This document shows positions 44,574 to 54,900 of a DNA stretch of 64,000 nt, one piece after another. Where the stretch lies: assembly GCA_016271365.2 (NCBI GenBank), contig CM028130.1, positions 468,877,501 to 468,941,500 on the forward strand, given 5' to 3'. A program made the translations under genes and the position numbers. This stretch comes from Neoceratodus forsteri (lineage: Eukaryota; Chordata; Ceratodontiformes; Ceratodontidae). Within the stretch, counting starts at the first letter, position 1, and every line of letters begins with the position of its first letter. The notes below the pieces were generated by a model that was not told where the DNA came from, did no database searches, and saw nothing but the letters and a program-made list of their open reading frames with translations.

Positions 44574-46034
44574 TGTAACCACCACCTTGCTACTTTGCAC
44601 AGGAAGCTACCCCTTGGTACCCTTGAATGGGCATCGAAACTACTTTGGACATTTGGTACCATCCCTGGCTTTGGGAATGTGTACCAGGCTTGTTATTTCT
44701 AGAGGTCAGAAATGGGTGTGGTGTACAAAAGCAAATACAAATGACCAACTAAACCCAGGTCCTGAGGATAGAAATTTTTACTCGTGCTATTCTACAGTAG
44801 GTCTGTACTTCTAGAGGGTACCCAGTAATTCCCACAGGAAGCAATAACATGCATGTCCAAACCAGGCTGGAGTTCTAGAGTGTGACTTTGTTTCAAAGAT
44901 GGCACACTAAGCAAAGTGTGGACCTCAAGCTTACACATCATGGCCAAGTCAATGGCAGAACAACAGAAAACTGTATCAGACAGAAAATCTATGTATCCCA
45001 TCTGTCACAGGACCTTGAATTCTCTTCAGTGGCAATGGTCTCAGCTGAACACACATTTCTTCTAGTGGTACAGGCCACAACTTAGCATGCATTTCCCATA
45101 TGGCATAGGACTTTAACATTTTGGCAAATGGTAACTGGCCACAATGGAGCACACTGGTGCTCATAATTAGCACAACCCACACCAGTGGTAAGCGTTCTCT
45201 TCAGGCATTGGCCACCTTGTCCCGAATAACCAGGTGCTCTTACAGAACCTGTAGTGCTGAACTGGTCACTCTGGATGGGGGCTGCCCACCTTTCACTTCC
45301 ATTTCCATACCCAGCCATTCTTTCAGAGTTACACCTCCAAACGTCTGTAAAACATTTAGGAATATGCTTCTTGGCATGACTTTCACATCCAGCATATGAA
45401 AACACTACTTCTGAGTGTAAAACTAAGGTCCTGAACAATGTGCAGTAGTCTTCCTGACCCACAATTGTCAAACAACTTTAACCTTGAGAACAATCTCAAC
45501 TTAGAACAGAAACTGGTGTACCTTTTCCTTGTCAGAGTAAACACCCAAAACAGGTACTTTCTCTTAGGAAGCACAAAGTCAGATTATTCAAAGTTGGAAA
45601 ACAAAACAGGATGCTTCAACAGGGTCTCAGATCAAAATGGGATTGCCCTTGGATCCATCATGTAGCAGTTCTTTCCATCTCTCTGGGATGAAAATTGAGA
45701 ACTCCTGCTACAGACAATGGTTTCCACCACTTCTCTTGGCAGGAAGATGTTTCTCAGTACTAGGGTGAGAAAATAGGCTCATCTCATAGCCCACACTGCA
45801 ACTCTTACTCCTCCAACTGCTCTTGACAGACTCCCAACTCAAATCACAGCCAGCTGCCATGGCTATGCTGCTGTGAGAGTTCTAAATGATATCATCTCTC
45901 TCATCTCAGTTGAGACCAAGTACACAGACAGCAGTAGGTGAAAACACATTTAACCAGTTATTCACCAGCTGCTTTCCCCTACCTAACACCGACACTGATG
46001 GGATTCTAGTAACCCAGGGGACTGGGTGGTTACC
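44574..46034 (-). repeat. 3' LTR of the ERV-like element
   Basis: Direct copy of 50016-51512. In element orientation (minus strand) this is the downstream LTR. The inner end is mutated from TGTAAC to GGTAAC. The GGCATGGGTGAG next to it is a weak polypurine tract. Confidence 0.85.
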
Positions 46035-46980
46035 TCACCCATGCCAGGTAAATGACTATCTGCAGCCATTTCTCTACTCTGCACTAAGCCATCCTCCCTC
46101 TGCATTACCAATGGGAAGGGGTGATCAGGCCCTCCTCTACCATGTGCCAGGCACAGGCAGGCAACACTAAAGGCACAGAGGCTGGCTGATGGGACTTCAG
46201 CCCCTATCCTATGATCTATTTATGGATATTCAGTGGCTCCAAGGAGACTGCTTGAAGCATGCCCTAATAGACCAGAACTGGGTTCCCTAATGCAGATCAA
46301 GACCACAGCCTGTCTATCCCCTATCCACCTAGGAAAAATCTATCTGACCAGGCTGCCCACTGGGGAACCTCCCCAAGCTCCCAGGGTACCTGGAACAAAA
46401 ACAACAAAAAAAACACTAATTGCAATGCATTGTATGTCTCAGAATTCCCCACCTCACACCTGTGAAGAAAAGGATGTTAACACCTTGTTAATCACAAACA
46501 ATCCTAAAATTATAAGAAAAGGAAACTGGTTGAGCTCCACCATCCTCTTCTTTTCTTCCTCAGGAACACCTGCAAGAGAATAAAACACAAAACACATTAT
46601 GCATACCACACAGTGCCTAAACCTCCACCTTAACACTAGAGAACCCCCAAAATATTTTCTATAAAAGTACAAAAGTAAAAATGGAAAGCAGACATTTACA
46701 CAAACATTTGAGGATGGAAAGCACTAAAGAGTCCAAGCTAGGGATATAATGCTGTTGCCCACAGGCAGGGTCTATTAAAGAGTCTCTCCTAGGCTGGAGT
46801 CTGCTGAAGAACAGTTCATGGACAGGACGGGGCCTGTATAGCACTGAAATCCATGGGGAGAGTCTTTGAGGACAGTCATTTCAGTTCTGTGGACAGTCTT
46901 CAAGTGTAGGGTGTGTTGTGCAAGTTCAGTAAAGAAAACAGAAAATTTGGTCTTACCAGTTCCTTGAAGTCCAAAAACAA
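46035..46980. other. LTR-element interior, no supported gene
   Basis: Between the 3' LTR and the 47-bp tandem repeat. Short frames on both strands, none with a recognisable domain. Confidence 0.4.
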
Positions 46981-47050
46981 AGGATCACCTTACTTCTGTG
47001 AGCTGAGGACCTTCTCCCTTCAGACCAGGTGGCATCTTCGAATACAGCTT

Positions 47051-47236
47051 GGTTGATGTCCTCTGGAAAACCAGGCAATGAAACAGGAAAACAGTTGGGT
47101 TGATGTCATCTGGAAAACCAAATGATGAAACAAGAAAACAGCTGGACATGATGTCTTCTGGAAAACCAGGTGATGAACAGAAAAACAGTTGGATTGATGT
47201 CATCTGGAAGGCCAGGCAATGGAAATGGGAAAACAC
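47051..47236. repeat. ~47-bp tandem repeat, four copies
   Basis: TTGATGTC-type starts at 47053, 47100, 47148 and 47194 give spacings of 47, 48 and 46 bp. The shared core is ATCTGGAAAACCAGGYRATG. Confidence 0.88.
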
Positions 47237-47706
47237 TGCTGGGTTTATGAATCTGGATACACCTGAAGAATCCTGGAATACCAGAAGAGCTGTATCTTTC
47301 TCCTTAGATACTGCTGTTTCTGGATGACAGGCAACTGGCCTGCCACTGCTCACTTCCCTCTAGGCATACTGGGCATATTTACAGGGAGTGGCACCATTAA
47401 GGGTAGTACTTCTCAGGGTGGGGTGTGAGGACTATGACACCATCTGGGCATTCAAAGTTGATGTTGTGGAATGTCTCTTTCCCTGCCTTATCCACAATTC
47501 ACGCAGTGTCCATAAACAGAGTCCTGCCCAATTTCCAGAATTTAAGTCAATCATTTATGACTCTGTCCCTGACACATACTGCTGCATCAGAGTAAAAATT
47601 CTTGCTTGCCTCTTCCAGCAGCCAGGATTGCCTGTTCTGTTTGATGCCTTCTCAGACTCTGCAAGTAAAGGTAGGAAAGGACTGCCCATAGATGGTGCCA
47701 GCCCTC

Positions 47707-48186
47707 CTACGTATTATTCTCTCCTCCTTGCTTGCTCTTCACAAATTTGTGGTCTATGGCCCAGCTTGAGGGTTGCCAGTCCTGGTTGAGCCAGTACCAC
47801 ACACTTAAAGAATGAAATAATTTGTCCCTGACCATCTCTGTGGGCAGGTTACTGGAGCCTTCCTCTTCTTTCCCTGCTTCCTCTGAGGCAAGAGCGTGAG
47901 GTGACTCACGGGGACCCTCAACATGAAGATACATATCTTCAACCTCCTCTTCCTCAGTCATGATCTGGGCCCAGGACTGAGCAAATGTCCTCACTCCCGA
48001 GACATCCCACTCCTCACTGGGTGCAGGAGTAGACACTCCCAGTTCACTCTCTCTTGCAGTTTGTCCTCCCCAACTAGGCTGGGACTTGGATCCTCTTTCC
48101 ATGGGTCCATGGATTCTTCCATTGCACTGTCCATCTGTGACACTGGTGGAAACCTCTCTCTGTTCGCCCTTGCAGTAGATCAGCAC
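47707..48186 (-). CDS. Uncharacterised acidic frame in the LTR element
   Basis: A 159-residue minus-strand frame. Residues ~1-60 are polar, ~85-125 are very acidic (TEEEEVEDMYLHV; ASEEAGKEEEGSS), and the C-terminus has KLFHSLSVWYWLNQDWQPSS. No domain recognised. It lies just downstream of the zinc-ribbon-like frame, separated by a frame change, and could be the second half of the same protein. It may not be expressed. Confidence 0.4.
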   Translation of the reverse strand: MLIYCKGEQREVSTSVTDGQCNGRIHGPMERGSKSQPSWGGQTARESELGVSTPAPSEEWDVSGVRTFAQSWAQIMTEEEEVEDMYLHVEGPRESPHALASEEAGKEEEGSSNLPTEMVRDKLFHSLSVWYWLNQDWQPSSWAIDHKFVKSKQGGENNT

Positions 48187-48279
48187 TGCTCTCTCCTCTG
48201 TGCCACACTCTATGGGATTTCTCCCAACAGGTTCAGCCTGGTGCTGCGTGCTGCTACTTGCAAGGTTTCCTACTTGGGT

Positions 48280-48554
48280 CTATGTGGGAGACAAATGAAT
48301 CTGTGATGGCCTCTCTTGCACTGCACCCCTGCTCATATCATATTTCTCAAGGCAATCTGAACAGTGATGTATCAGAAACACATCCCTTGCAGCGTTTAGG
48401 CACATAATGCACAGTCTCACTGGATAGCTAGGGATTGCTACATCTAGAGGTAACCCCTCACCATAGAAAGTTCTCTCTATTTCTATTAGTGATGCCACCT
48501 CTTCTGTGATCACAGCTCAGGCATGATCTCGATATGCGGAGCTCCCGAAGCCAT
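48280..48554 (-). pseudogene. Zinc-ribbon-like frame in the LTR element
   Basis: On the minus strand an ATG at 48552-48554 in a good context (ACATGGC) opens MASGAPHIEIMPEL, which stops. One base over, the frame continues as ITEEVASLIEIERTFYGEGL and LCIMCLNAARDVFLIHHCSD with CLEKY, i.e. CX2C-X12-CX2C, a plausible zinc-binding fold. I do not recognise a family. It is in the place of gag in the element but has no capsid motif. It could be a captured host exon. Confidence 0.4.
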
Positions 48555-49990
48555 GTCTAAAAGCAGACACAAAATTTGTTGTTGCTGAAATTTCACTAGT
48601 CTTTTTGTCTCACAAAATGGCTACCTGCTGCTTGTGTTTACATTGCTGACCCTGCTCTGTAATGGCGGCGGTAGCTCTTCTCATGCATCAACTCAGTTCA
48701 CTGACTAAAACGATGTTTCCTGCCTTTTCTGTTTACTGAATTTGCTCAAACTGTAATTGATTGCACTGCTTGTATCTTTCAGCACATTCATAAGATTTTA
48801 AACTTGACTTTGCAATCAGCATCAGCTCAAAAAACTGTTTATACATGATCAAAGTCACTTGCAAGCCCCACAGCTTTTTTCTATTGCACAGGATTGCCTG
48901 TTTGCTGCATCTTCCCCTATACAACTCACAGTCCCTCTTTGCTTAGAAACATTTACTGTTGTTGAACCCATCATAATGCTCACAGTCTGTGCTCAGAATT
49001 TTTGTTTGTTGCCTTGCTGGTACAATGCACATTCCTTCTTTGCAAAACAATCACACTGCTTGAACACAGATTCAGCTGGCTTCAAAATCACACACAGTTT
49101 GATGTACAGTTTTCTTGTTTTACTCACTGAATTCAGTAGCTGGCTTCCTCCGATGGAAATTTTCAGCCTAGTGCCGATCCTGAGAGGGCCTCTGGAGTGA
49201 AATGAGCTGGAAGTCCTGCCACTCATAGCCACGAACACCATGCTCACTTTCCATTCAGTTGGACAACGTGTTGAGCCTGAAATTGCACAGCAAAAGTCTG
49301 TTTACTACAGATTAGAAAGTTCACAAGCCCCTCAATGGTTAATCCTGGTCTGATCAGCTTGCACACCACTCTCTCTCTCTCCTTCTTGAACACTCAGCTG
49401 CACACAGAAGCTGGCTAGGGGGCGGGTCTGATTGCAGTCACACCAATCACTCAACGCCATGCAAATGAGCCTTTCTCTCTCTTCGCTCACTCTTCCTTCA
49501 TGGTGATCGTCAAGCAGGAGCAAATTTAAACTGCAAACTAACTTTTTTTCTTGGCTGCAATTTCAGTGGAAATGGTGCTGTTTTGACCATTTTCTGCACA
49601 GATTCTGAACTCTCTAGCAAATCCACCAATTTGCACACAAAGTACATGAAACTTTCAGGGCACATTTCTCAGTCTGTTTCCTAAAGTCCACACTACTTTT
49701 GGCATTTGAAAATTGCAAGTTGAAAAGTTCTGTAAATATTTTTGATTCAGAGACTAGGACATACACTTCAAGACTTTACTGTCCATTGCAAGTTGACAAA
49801 ACACACAAGCAGCACTCTGTTCTTTTTAGTACTAGCAGGCATGCAAGCAGCACATTTGGATGGCACTTTCCTGGGCAAAATCCTTGTGTCCAAAGTTTCC
49901 TTTTCTGTTTGGGCTACCATGCTACCAGACAGACTGACACTAACCATACCCTCAGTAAAAAATCTCCAGTTCTTTCCCCAAATTAAACAG
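48555..49990. other. LTR-element leader with promoter-like cluster
   Basis: In element orientation this is the stretch between primer binding site and first frame, about 1.4 kb. No coding frame is supported. It contains a GC box (GGGGCGGG, 49419-49426), a CCAAT box (49443-49447) and an octamer ATGCAAAT (49459-49466) within 50 bp, and an AATGGCGGC (YY1-like) near 48661. Confidence 0.45.
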
Positions 49991-50010
49991 CATCTTCGGA
50001 TGAGCCCCCA
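49991..50010 (-). promoter_or_regulatory. Primer binding site, tRNA-Pro-like
   Basis: Minus strand TGGGGGCTCATCCGAAGATG, five bases inside the 5' LTR end. The first 14 bases match the tRNA-Pro site TGGGGGCTCGTCCG except one, which fixes the element's orientation as minus. Confidence 0.75.
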
Positions 50011-50015
50011 TATTT

Positions 50016-51512
50016 TGCAACCCCCCCACTACTTTGCACAGTAGGCTACCCCTTGGTACCCTTGACTGGGCACCCAAACTTCTTCGGACATTTGGTACCA
50101 TCCCTTGCTTTGGGAATGTGTACCAGGCTCCTTATTTCTAGAGGTCAGAAAGGGGTTGGGGTGTGCAAAAGCAAATACAAATGTGACCAGCTAAACCCAG
50201 GACCTGAGGAGAGAACTTTTTGCTAGGGCTATGCTAGGTCTGTGCCTCTAGAGGGGTACCCTGTAATTCCACACAGGAAGCAGTAACATGAATGTCTAAA
50301 CGAGGTTGAAGTTCTAGAGTGTGACTTTAATCCAAAAAATAGTACACTAAAGCAAAGGTGGACCACAAGGTTTACACATCATGGCACAAGGCAATGGCAG
50401 AACAACAGAAAACTGTATCAGACAGAAACACTTTGTATATGTCACAGGACCTTGAATTCTCTTCAGTGGCAATGGCCTCAGCTGAACACACATTTCTTCT
50501 AGAGGCACAGGCCACAAGTAAGCGCACATTTCCCATGTGGCATAGGACTTTAACATTTCTGCAAGTGGCAACTGGCCACAATGGAGCACATTGGTGCTCA
50601 TAGTTAGCACAACCCACACCAGTGGGTAAACTTTCTCTTCAGGCATTGGCCACCATGTCCCGAATAACCAGACATCCTTATAGAACCTGTAATGCTGAAC
50701 TGGTCACTCCAGATGGGGGGTTGCCCACCTTTCACTTTCACATCCATACCCAGCCATTCTTTCAGAGTTACACCTCAAAATGTCTGGTAAAACATCTAAG
50801 AATATGCATCTTGGAATGACTTTCACATCCAGCATATGAAAACAGTACTTCTGAGTGTAGAACTAAAGTCCTGAACAATGTAAATTAATCTTCCTCTGGA
50901 CCCCACAATTGTCAGCTGACTTTAACCTTGAGAACAGCCTCAACTTAGAACAGAAACTGGTGGACCTTTTCCTTTGTAGGAGAAGACATCCAAAAACAGG
51001 TTATTTCCCCCAGGAAGCACAAAGTCAGATCACTCACAGTTGGAAAACAATACAGGCAGTTTCAACAGGATCTCAGATCAAAAAGGGAATTGCTCCTCAG
51101 ATCCATCTTGTAGCAGTCCTTTCCATCTCTCTGGGGATGAAAAACCAGGAACTCCTGCTTTAGACAACGGTTTCCACCACTTCTCTTGGCAGACATATGT
51201 TTCTCAATACTAGGGTGAGAACATAGACCCTCCTCTCAGAGCCCACACTGCAGCTGTCACTCATCCAACTGCTCTTGACAAACTCCCAACTCAAACTCAC
51301 TGAGAGTCTAAAATGCCCCACTCACAGCCAGCTGCTATGGCTTATCTGCTGCAAGAGTTCTACATGGCATCATCTCTCCATCTCAGCTGAGACCAAGTAA
51401 ACAGAGAGTGGTAGATGAAAAACATATTTAACCAGTTATTTATCAACTGCTTTCCCTACCTAACACTGACACTGATGGTATTCTAGTAACCTCAGGGGAC
51501 TGGGTAGTTACA
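50016..51512 (-). repeat. 5' LTR of the ERV-like element
   Basis: In element orientation begins TGTAACTACCCAGTCCCCTG and ends GGGTTGCA. About 1497 bp; shares long stretches with 44574-46034, e.g. GGACATTTGGTACCATCCCT and GGACCTTGAATTCTCTTCAG. Confidence 0.88.
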
Positions 51513-51516
51513 CCTG

Positions 51517-51941
51517 CATATAGGTCACTATTGCCCCAGATCCTGCCCCAGTCTGACACTAATCCATACTCCCTGATATAGAACCAATCCTTCAATCATT
51601 CATAGAACTCCTCTATCCTTTTTTTCTTCACTGTACTCACACATGGTACCAGGAGTACCTCAGAGAATGCCACCATCCCCCTACCTCCTCGCACTGCCTA
51701 CCCAAATCCTCAAACCTCCCCCTTGCCACCTCTCTACCACCATCTTCTCCGCCAAGCTATTTGTACCCATGTGCATCACTATGTGATGTTTCTTCCTCCT
51801 TGTGTGTGTGTACTTGAGAAGTGCCTGCCACCATGCCCACGGTCAACCCCAGAATAGCCTCGACCAGAGATACGACTGTGCCTTTCTTCCCTACTTCCCA
51901 TCTGACCCCTTTCAGTATAGAACTCTCAGTACTAGTACCCC
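51517..51941 (-). pseudogene. CR1 copy D ORF1 esterase remnant
   Basis: On the minus strand, broken frames contain VIHMGTNSLAEK (51740-51785; block III GTN of SGNH esterases) and AFSEVLLVPC, followed by degraded C-terminal sequence towards 51517. The start is lost into the minisatellite at 51942. Confidence 0.7.
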
Positions 51942-54900
51942 CAGTGTCACAGTCCTCACTTTAACATCCTCAGGGAAGTTACAGTACAAGGACAGTGTCA
52001 GTCCTCACTATAACATCCTCAGGGAAGCTACAGTAAGGGATAGTGTCACAGCCCTCACTAAAACACCTTCAAGGATGCTAGAGTACTGGGACAGTGACAA
52101 GTCCTCACTACAACATCCTCATGGATGCTACAGTACAGGGTCAGGTCACAACCCTCACTATAATATCCTTAAGGATGCTACAGTACAGGGACAGTGTCAC
52201 AGCCCTTCACTCTTACATCCTTAAGGATGCTACAGTACAAGGACAGTGTCACAGCCACTTACTATAACATCCTGAGGATTGCTACAGTACAGGGACAGGG
52301 TCACAGCCCCTCACTATTACATCCTCAGGGATGCTACAGAACAGGGACAGAGTCACAGCCCCTCACTATAACATCCTTAGGGATGCTACGGTACAGGGAC
52401 AGTGTCACAGTCCCTCACTATAACATCCTCAGGGATGCTACAATACAGGGACAGTGTCACAGCCCCTCAATATGACATCCTCAGAAATGCTATGGTAGAG
52501 GAACAGTGTCACAGCCCTTCACTATACCATCCACAGGGATGCTACGGTACAGGGACAGTGTCACAGCCCCTCACTATCACATCCTCAGAGATGTTACGGT
52601 ACAGGGACAGTCTCACAGCCCATCACCATAACATCCTTAGGGATGCTACAGTACAGGGACAGTGTCACAGCCCCTCATTACAACTCCCTCAGCGATGCTG
52701 CAGTACAGGGATGGTGTCACAGCCCCCTGACTACAACTTCCTCAGGGATGCTGCAGTGCAGGGACAGTATCACAGATCATGACTACCACTTTCTCAAGGA
52801 TGCTGCAGTACAGGGACAGTGTCACAGCCCATGACTACTAATTCCTCAGGGATGCTACAGTGCAGGGACAGTGTCATAGCCCCTGACTAAAACTTCCTCA
52901 GGAATGCTACAGTAAAGCGATGGTGTCAAAGCCCCTGACTCCAACTTCCTCAGGGGTGCTACAGTACAGGGACTGTGTCACAGCCTCTGACTACAACTTC
53001 CTCATGGATGCTACAGTACAGGGACAGTGTCACCTCTCCTGACTACAACTTTCTCAGAGATTCTACAGTACAGGGATGGTGTCACAGCCCCTCACTATAA
53101 CATCCACAGGGATGCTACGGTACAGGGACAGTGTCACAGCCCCTCACTATCACATACTCAGAGATGTTGGTCACAGGACAGTCTCACAGCCCCTCACCAT
53201 AACATCCTTAGGGATGCTACAGGTCAGGGACAGTGTCATAGCCCCTGACTAAAACTTCCTCAGGAATGCTACAGTAAAGGGATGGTGTCAAAGCCCATGA
53301 CTCCAACTTCCTCAGGGGTGCTACAGTAAAGGGACGGTGTCAAAGCCCCTGACTCCAACTTCATCAGGGATGCTACAGAACAGGAATGGTGTCATAGCCC
53401 TTGACTCCAACTTCCTCAAGGATGTTACAGTACCGAGATGGTGTCACAGCCCTGACTACAACTTTCTCAGGGATGCTACAGTACAGGGATGGTGTCACAG
53501 CCCCAGACTACATCTTCCTCAGGGATGCTACAGTACAGGGACTGTGTCATAGCCTCTGACTACAACTTCCTCATGGATGCTACAGTACAGGGACAGTGTC
53601 ACCTCTCCTGACTACAACTTTCTCAGAGATTCTACAGTACAGGGATGGTGTCACAGCCCCTGACTACAACTTCTGCAGGGATGCTACGGTACAGAGACAG
53701 TAACACAGACCCTCACTACAACTTCTTCAGGGATTTTACACTACAGAGACGGTGACACATACCCTCACTACAACTTCCTCAGGGATGCTACAGTACAGGG
53801 ACAGTGTCACAGCCCCTCATTACAACTCCCTCAGGGATGCTGCAGTACAGGGATGGTGTCACAGCCCCCTGACTACAACTTCTCAGGGATGCTGCAGTGC
53901 AGGGACAGTATCACAGACCATGACTACCACTTTCTCAAGGATGCTGCAGTACAGGGACAGTGTCACAGCCCATGACTACTAATTCCTCAGGGATTTACAG
54001 TGCAGGGACAGTGTCATAGCCCCTGACTAAAACTTCCTCAGGAATGCTACAGTAAAGGGATGGTGTCAAAGCCCCTGACTCCAACTTCCTCAGGGGTGCT
54101 ACAGTAAAGGGACGGTGTCAAAGCCCCTGACTCCAGCTTCATCAGGGATGCTACAGAACAGGAATGGTGTCATAGCCCCTGACTCCAACTTCCTCAAGGA
54201 TGTTACAGTACAGGGATGGTGTCACAGCCCCTGACTACAACTTCCTCAGGGATGCTACAGTACAGGGACGGTGTCACAGCCCCTGACTACAACTTCCTCA
54301 GGGATGCTACAGTACTGGGACGGTGTCACAGCCTCTGACTACAACTTCCTCATGGATGCTACAGTACAGGGACAGTGTCAACTCTCCTGACTACAACTTT
54401 CTCAGAGATTCTACAGTACAGGATGGTGTCACAGCCCTGACTACAACTTCTGTAGGGATGCTACGGTACAGAGACAGTAACACAGACCCTCACTACAACT
54501 TCTTCAGGGATGTTACACTACAGAGACAGTGACACAGACCCTCACTACAACTTCCTCAGGGATGCTACAGTACAGGCACAGTGTCACAGCCCCTCACTAC
54601 GACTTACTCAGGGATGCTACAGTACAGGGATGGTGTCACAGACCCTCACAATGACTTCATCAAGGATGCTACATTACAGGGACGGTGTCACAGCCCCTCA
54701 CTACAGTATCCTCAGGGAAGCTACTACAGTACAGGGACGGTGTCGCAGTCCTCACTACAGCATCCTCAGGGAAGCTGCAGTACACAGACCGTGTCACAGC
54801 CCCTCACCACAGCATCCTCAGGGATGTTACAGTACAGGGATGGTGTAAAAGCCCTTGACTACAACTTACTCAGGGATACTACAGTACAGGGACGGTGTCA

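Larger units (their letters stand above)
44574..51512 (-). mobile_element. LTR element, ERV-like, no recognisable gag or pol
   Basis: 6.94 kb bounded by TGTAACC...GTTACA and a 4-bp CCTG target duplication. Two direct LTRs of about 1.46 and 1.50 kb enclose a 3.98-kb interior. The interior starts, on the minus strand, with TGGGGGCTCATCCGAAGATG (49991-50010), close to the tRNA-Pro primer binding site used by gammaretrovirus-like elements. Both this and the 4-bp duplication point to an ERV1-like, non-autonomous element. No capsid, protease, RT, RNase H, integrase or envelope motif was found. The LTRs differ at roughly one base in ten over the part compared, so the insertion is old. Confidence 0.85.
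44054..51941 (-). mobile_element. CR1 LINE copy D, split by an LTR element
   Basis: Minus-strand CR1 fragments on both sides of the LTR element: endonuclease start at 44054-44573 and ORF1 esterase at 51513-51941. The duplicated CCTG at 44570-44573 and 51513-51516 marks the insertion. The CR1 is lost to the left at 44053 and is replaced by minisatellite on the right at about 51942. Confidence 0.8.
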
